A program made the translations under genes and the position numbers. Positions 60,774-64,000 of a stretch of DNA of 64,000 bases are shown here, piece by piece. The DNA lies in NCBI GenBank assembly GCA_965227445.1, contig OZ245751.1, positions 5,022,001 through 5,086,000 on the forward strand. Direction: 5' to 3'. Each line of letters starts with the position of its first letter. The stretch's first letter is position 1. This DNA is from DT-110 sp030148525. GTDB lineage: Bacteria > Bacteroidota > Bacteroidia > Chitinophagales > Saprospiraceae. Under the pieces are notes generated by a model. That model saw only the letters and a program-made list of their open reading frames with translations, ran no database searches and was not told where the DNA came from.

Positions 60774-60892
60774 ATCAGGTGTGAGGTGTGAGGTTTGAGG
60801 TTTGAGGCCAGGTTGTAGGTTAGGTTGTAGTTTTGAGGTATGCCCAAAGCTAGGTACACCTACCTAAGACCTCAGACCTCAAACCTGATAAA
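60771..60892. repeat. GGTTTGAGG-family inverted-repeat element, copy B
   Basis: Ends in the exact complements TTTATCAGGT (60771-60780) and ACCTGATAAA (60883-60892). The 44-base core at 60818-60861 matches 60630-60673 of copy A at 43 of 44 positions. AGGTTTGAGG words on the left face ACCTCAAACC on the right. The rest of the gap to 61019 holds only the cysC promoter. Confidence 0.85.
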
Positions 60893-60937
60893 CCTGAATA
60901 AATGAATGTATGTCAATGGATTGGCAGGTAGAGCTCC

Positions 60938-60970
60938 TTTGTTTTTTTCCACTTAAAACCTCTATATTTG
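60938..60970 (+). promoter_or_regulatory. cysC: Bacteroidota-type promoter of the cysCDN genes
   Basis: TTTG (60938-60941), 21 bases, then the exact octamer TATATTTG (60963-60970). Transcription would start near 60977, leaving about 43 nt before the TTG start of cysC. Confidence 0.7.
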
Positions 60971-61019
60971 CTGCATTATTAGCGAGGCCCCCCGAAAACG
61001 GGTCCCAAAAACAGGTATT

Positions 61020-61619
61020 TTGGCGGACAATATTCACCCCATTTTTGAGCAATTAGTGCAACGCGACGAACGCGAATCCCGCTTGCAGCAGCGAAGTAAA
61101 GTTCTCTGGCTCACGGGCTTGTCCGGTAGTGGCAAGAGTACGATTGCCAAAGCGCTGGAGCGAAGGTTGTTCCAGGATGGCTTTTTTCCGCAAGTCCTCG
61201 ATGGCGACAACATCCGGTCCGGCATCAATAATAATCTTGGTTTTAGTGCCGAAGACCGATCGGAAAACATCCGGCGGATTGCGGAGGTCGCTAAATTATA
61301 TCTCGAAAGCGGCATTATCTGTATAAATTCCTTTATCAGTCCAACCCGGGAGATGCGCGACCAGGCTCGCCTGATCATCGGGGCCCATGATTTCCTGGAA
61401 ATTTACATTAATGCGCCACTTGAAGTATGTGAATCACGGGATGTAAAGGGACTGTACGCCAAGGCTCGCCGAGGTGAAATCAAAGGCTTTACGGGCATCG
61501 ATGCCCCGTACGAAGCTCCCGACCAACCTGCTCTGGAAATCCGCACCGATGAGCTCTCATTATTGGAGTCGGTGGATCGTATCCTCGATTATCTCAACCC
61601 CATTATTGCACACAACTGA
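61020..61619 (+). CDS. cysC: Adenylylsulfate (APS) kinase
   Basis: Phosphorylates APS to PAPS, the sulfate donor. The 199-residue protein has the P-loop GLSGSGKST (33-41), the APS-site DGDNIRSGINNNLGFS, DRSENIRRIAEVAKL, and KGLYAKARRGEIKGFTGID near the end. There is no in-frame ATG ahead of the P-loop; TTG 61020 is the best start given the promoter at 60938-60970. cysD follows 15 bp later and cysN after a palindrome, so the three genes form a sulfate-activation operon. In this order and without cysH in view, the PAPS may serve sulfated-polysaccharide synthesis as well as assimilation. Confidence 0.93.
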   Translation: MADNIHPIFEQLVQRDERESRLQQRSKVLWLTGLSGSGKSTIAKALERRLFQDGFFPQVLDGDNIRSGINNNLGFSAEDRSENIRRIAEVAKLYLESGIICINSFISPTREMRDQARLIIGAHDFLEIYINAPLEVCESRDVKGLYAKARRGEIKGFTGIDAPYEAPDQPALEIRTDELSLLESVDRILDYLNPIIAHN

Positions 61620-61634
61620 TACCAAACATAGCAC

Positions 61635-62546
61635 ATGGAAGGATTTAACTACAATCTGAATCACCTCAAAGAACTGGAAGCTGAGTCTATCTTCGTGATG
61701 CGCGAAGTGGCCGCACAGTTTGAGAAGCCAGTCCTGATGTTTTCCGGTGGTAAAGATTCCATCTTAATGGTGCACCTTGCGGTAAAAGCATTTCATCCCG
61801 CCCGCATACCGTTTCCCCTGTTGCACATTGATACCGGGCACAATTTCCCGGAAACGATTGAATTCCGCGATAACCTGGTCGATAAACTGGGGGTTCGCCT
61901 GATCGTAGGCTCGGTCGATGAAGCTATCTCTTCGGGCCTCGTCGTGGAAGAAAAAGGCTTCGACGCCAGCCGGAACGGCCTGCAAACTGCGGTCTTGCTC
62001 GATGAACTGGAAAAAGGCCAGTTTGATGCCGCCCTCGGAGGTGCCCGCCGCGACGAAGAAAAAGCACGGGCTAAGGAGCGCTTCTTCAGCCATCGCGATG
62101 ATTTCGGACAGTGGGATCCCAAAAATCAACGCCCGGAGTTGTGGAACCTCTTTAACGGCAAAAAGAATATGGGTGAGCACTTCCGGGTATTCCCCATCAG
62201 CAACTGGACCGAGCTCGATGTATGGCAGTACCTCGCCATGGAAAAAGTGGAGCTGCCCAGCCTGTATTTCGCCCACGAACGCCCCGTCTTCGAACGCCAC
62301 GGCACCTTGCTGGCCGACAGCGATTTCATGAATAAACGCGATACGGAAGTACCCAAAATGATGCAAGTACGTTGCCGGACCATTGGTGATATGACCTGTA
62401 CCGGGGTCTGGGAATCCAGCGCAACCAGCATCGAAGAGATCATCGAAGAGGTCGCCACTACCCGCATGACCGAACGCGGCGGACGTACTGACGATAAGCG
62501 ATCCGAAACGGCCATGGAGGACCGCAAAAAACACGGCTACTTCTGA
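61635..62546 (+). CDS. cysD: Sulfate adenylyltransferase small subunit
   Basis: PP-loop ATP pyrophosphatase that with CysN makes APS from sulfate and ATP. The 303-residue length is normal. Motifs: FSGGKDSILMVHLAVKAF (PP-loop), LLHIDTGHNFPETIEFRD, GARRDEEKARAKERFFSHRD, and late RCRTIGDMTCTGVWESSA. Start ATG 61635, 15 bp after cysC. The stop is 6 bp before a 64-bp perfect palindrome, which separates cysD from cysN by 181 bp. Confidence 0.96.
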   Translation: MEGFNYNLNHLKELEAESIFVMREVAAQFEKPVLMFSGGKDSILMVHLAVKAFHPARIPFPLLHIDTGHNFPETIEFRDNLVDKLGVRLIVGSVDEAISSGLVVEEKGFDASRNGLQTAVLLDELEKGQFDAALGGARRDEEKARAKERFFSHRDDFGQWDPKNQRPELWNLFNGKKNMGEHFRVFPISNWTELDVWQYLAMEKVELPSLYFAHERPVFERHGTLLADSDFMNKRDTEVPKMMQVRCRTIGDMTCTGVWESSATSIEEIIEEVATTRMTERGGRTDDKRSETAMEDRKKHGYF

Positions 62547-62552
62547 TAGATC

Positions 62553-62616
62553 GCTTCAACATACTGTTTGGCATGAGATCGCCCCGGCGATCTCATGCCA
62601 AACAGTATGTTGAAGC
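62553..62616. repeat. 64-bp perfect palindrome between cysD and cysN
   Basis: The left arm 62553-62583 (beginning GCTTCAACATACTGTTTGG) and the right arm 62586-62616 are exact complements over 31 bp with only CC at the centre. It begins 7 nt after the cysD stop and no T-run follows, so it is not an ordinary terminator. It is unlike the repeat families elsewhere in the window. Confidence 0.95.
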
Positions 62617-62727
62617 AGGCTTTGTAGCAAAGTGCTTTACACGGCACGATAAGCTCATTTTTTTGGCGAAAGCCAGCAAACTAATAACGAATACCATACC
62701 ACTACGGTGGTACCTAAATACCAACGA

Positions 62728-63984
62728 ATGGACGCCAAACACAGCGAACTATTGCGATTCACCACAGCCGGAAGTGTCGATGACGGGAAAAGTACCCTGA
62801 TCGGCCGGCTGTTGTTCGATAGTAAATCCATCTTTGAAGACCAACTCGAAGCCGTCCGCGAAACCAGCGAGCGACGTGGGGAGGAAGGGGTTAACCTCGC
62901 CCTGTTAACCGACGGGCTGAAGTCCGAACGCGAGCAGGGTATTACCATCGACGTAGCCTATCGCTACTTTGCCACCCCTAAGCGCAAATTTATTATTGCC
63001 GACACGCCGGGTCACATCCAATATACCCGCAATATGGTGACGGGTGCCTCCACAGCTAATGTGGCACTGATACTAATCGATGCCCGCAAAGGCGTACTGG
63101 AACAAACCCGCCGACACGCTTTTATCGCTTCCCTGCTGCAGATCCCTCACCTGGTCGTATGCGTCAACAAAATGGACTTGGTTGACTACAGCCAGGAACG
63201 CTACGAAGAGATCAAGGAGGAGTTCGAAAAATTCAGCTACAAACTCGATGTGAAGGATGTACACTTCATTCCAATCTCGGCTCTGAAAGGAGACAATGTC
63301 GTTGAGCGTTCCAAGAACACCACTTGGTACGATGGAACTACCCTCCTGTACTACCTGGAAAATGTGCATATCGGTAGCGACCACAATTTCATCGATGCTC
63401 GTTTCCCCGTGCAATACGTAGTGCGTCCCAACACCGACGATTTTCACGATTACCGCGGCTATGCCGGTCGCGTCGCCGGTGGTGTATTCAAACCCGGCGA
63501 TAAAGTCATGCTGCTACCCAGTGGTTTTTTCAGCAAAATCAAACAGATCGATACGTTCGACGGGCCAATCCAGGAGGCCTATCCGCCCATGTCGGTCACC
63601 CTTCTACTCGAGGACGATCTGGATCTGAGCCGTGGCGATATGATCGTCCGGGAAAATAACCAGCCCGAGGTAGGCCAGGACCTGGAAGTAATGATCTGCT
63701 GGTTCAACGATCGTCCCATGCAGCAACGCGGCAAGTACACCCTCATGCATACCACACAGGACGTACGCTGTGTCATCAAGGATATTCGCTATAAACTCGA
63801 TATCAACACCCTCCATCGCGACCAGGAAGATAAAAACATCGAAATGAACGATATCTGCCGGGTGGCCTTGCGTACCACCAAGCCCCTGTTCTACGATGCA
63901 TACCGCAAAAACCGCATCACCGGTTCCATCATCCTCATTGATGAGGCTACGAATGAGACGGTTGGCGCGGGGATGATCATATGA
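62728..63984 (+). CDS. cysN: Sulfate adenylyltransferase large (GTPase) subunit
   Basis: GTP hydrolysis by CysN drives APS formation by CysD. The 418-residue protein has G1 GSVDDGKST, switch II DTPGHIQYTRNM, G4 NKMD, and the EF-Tu-like beta barrels after it (KTTWYDGTTLLYYLEN region; RDQEDKNIEMNDICRVALRT near the end). It lacks the fused CysC kinase found in some CysNC proteins, consistent with the separate cysC gene. ATG 62728 (MDAKHSELLRFTTAG) is chosen; the frame is open from GTG 62707. A small hairpin, TACCAC-TACG-GTGGTA, lies at 62697-62712, 15 bp before the start. Confidence 0.95.
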   Translation: MDAKHSELLRFTTAGSVDDGKSTLIGRLLFDSKSIFEDQLEAVRETSERRGEEGVNLALLTDGLKSEREQGITIDVAYRYFATPKRKFIIADTPGHIQYTRNMVTGASTANVALILIDARKGVLEQTRRHAFIASLLQIPHLVVCVNKMDLVDYSQERYEEIKEEFEKFSYKLDVKDVHFIPISALKGDNVVERSKNTTWYDGTTLLYYLENVHIGSDHNFIDARFPVQYVVRPNTDDFHDYRGYAGRVAGGVFKPGDKVMLLPSGFFSKIKQIDTFDGPIQEAYPPMSVTLLLEDDLDLSRGDMIVRENNQPEVGQDLEVMICWFNDRPMQQRGKYTLMHTTQDVRCVIKDIRYKLDINTLHRDQEDKNIEMNDICRVALRTTKPLFYDAYRKNRITGSIILIDEATNETVGAGMII

Positions 63985-64000
63985 ATACAGGTTTTAGGTT
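63985..64000. repeat. Start of a further GGTTTTAGGTT repeat copy at the window edge
   Basis: The 16 bases after the cysN stop (ATACAGGTTTTAGGTT) match the complement of AAACCTAAAACCTG in copy A (60702-60714). The element is cut by the window end. Confidence 0.45.

Noticed and set aside
60403..61019. A small RNA or tRNA gene in the repeat-rich gap
   Set aside because: No tRNA TPsiC-type GGTTCGAATCC block or cloverleaf was found; the only RNA-like signals are the repeat hairpins and the terminator.
61764..62534. 256-codon open frame antisense to cysD
   Set aside because: cysD is certain from its PP-loop and length; the antisense translation looks random.
62573..62800. 75-codon plus-strand frame over the palindrome before cysN
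   Set aside because: It reads through the palindrome right arm and overlaps the start of cysN in another frame, without any coding-like features.

Overview
The window looks like a chromosome segment of a Bacteroidota bacterium, most likely Saprospirales/Lewinellaceae-like. This rests on gene content and signals, not on a database search. Several genes have the Bacteroidota promoter octamer TAnnTTTG upstream, Shine-Dalgarno sequences are mostly absent, two secreted proteins end in type IX secretion (T9SS) sorting tails, and there are lipoproteins, CotH/LTD, lectin-OmpA and GH3-serine hydrolase proteins typical of that phylum. No rRNA, tRNA, prophage or CRISPR array was seen. Most of the window is housekeeping or envelope genes; the unusual material lies in the intergenic repeats.

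Layout. 1-8.4 kb: the tail of a TPR protein, ligA, a PhyH-type dioxygenase, a PlsC-like acyltransferase, a CotH surface protein and a Rieske oxygenase. 8.6-11.5 kb: a short coding remnant, an ECF sigma / membrane anti-sigma-like / Spy-like three-gene operon, and an EamA exporter. 11.8-15.9 kb: a TPR protein converging on a four-gene operon (conserved hypothetical, cyclophilin lipoprotein, PKD-cyclophilin lipoprotein, polyphosphate glucokinase). 16-22.7 kb: a tightly coupled operon of a TMTC-like membrane TPR protein, a YfiT/DinB protein, a GH3-beta-lactamase fusion and a LolC/E-type permease. 22.8-27.5 kb: three amidohydrolase-fold genes in one transcription unit with a clear promoter and terminator; only the middle one keeps the HxH metal motif. 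27.5-28.3 kb: a REP-associated (RAYT) transposase next to a perfect 37-nt palindrome. 28.3-38.7 kb: trhO, a GNAT protein, an AlkA-like glycosylase, an aspartoacylase-family protein, an MsbA-like ABC exporter, radC, rnpA, a small secreted protein, aroQ and recQ. 38.9-48 kb: kdsD, an M23 peptidase with a T9SS tail, a lipoprotein/TPR pair, a short alpha-glucan phosphorylase, a 40-bp tandem array and a lectin-OmpA protein. 48.1-50.9 kb: a wbpE-wbpD-wbpB-like operon for a diacetamido-uronic acid sugar nucleotide. 51-58.6 kb: lhgO, a T9SS cargo protein, queA and metH. 59-64 kb: a di-heme cytochrome c peroxidase, a repeat-rich 617-bp gap, then cysC-cysD-cysN for sulfate activation.

The most notable non-genic signals are: a family of G/T-rich words (AGGTTTGAGG and variants) arranged as inverted repeats, and in one place as a 10-copy 40-bp array, at gene 3' ends; two long perfect palindromes, one 7 nt after cysD and one swallowing the lhgO stop codon; a RAYT-REP pair; and a terminator-shaped hairpin between the divergent genes recQ and kdsD. 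No obviously new multi-gene system is visible. The best candidates for something undescribed are the GGTTTGAGG repeat family, the amidohydrolase trio with two metal-site-deficient members, and the lipoprotein/TPR pair at 41.5-44.8 kb.
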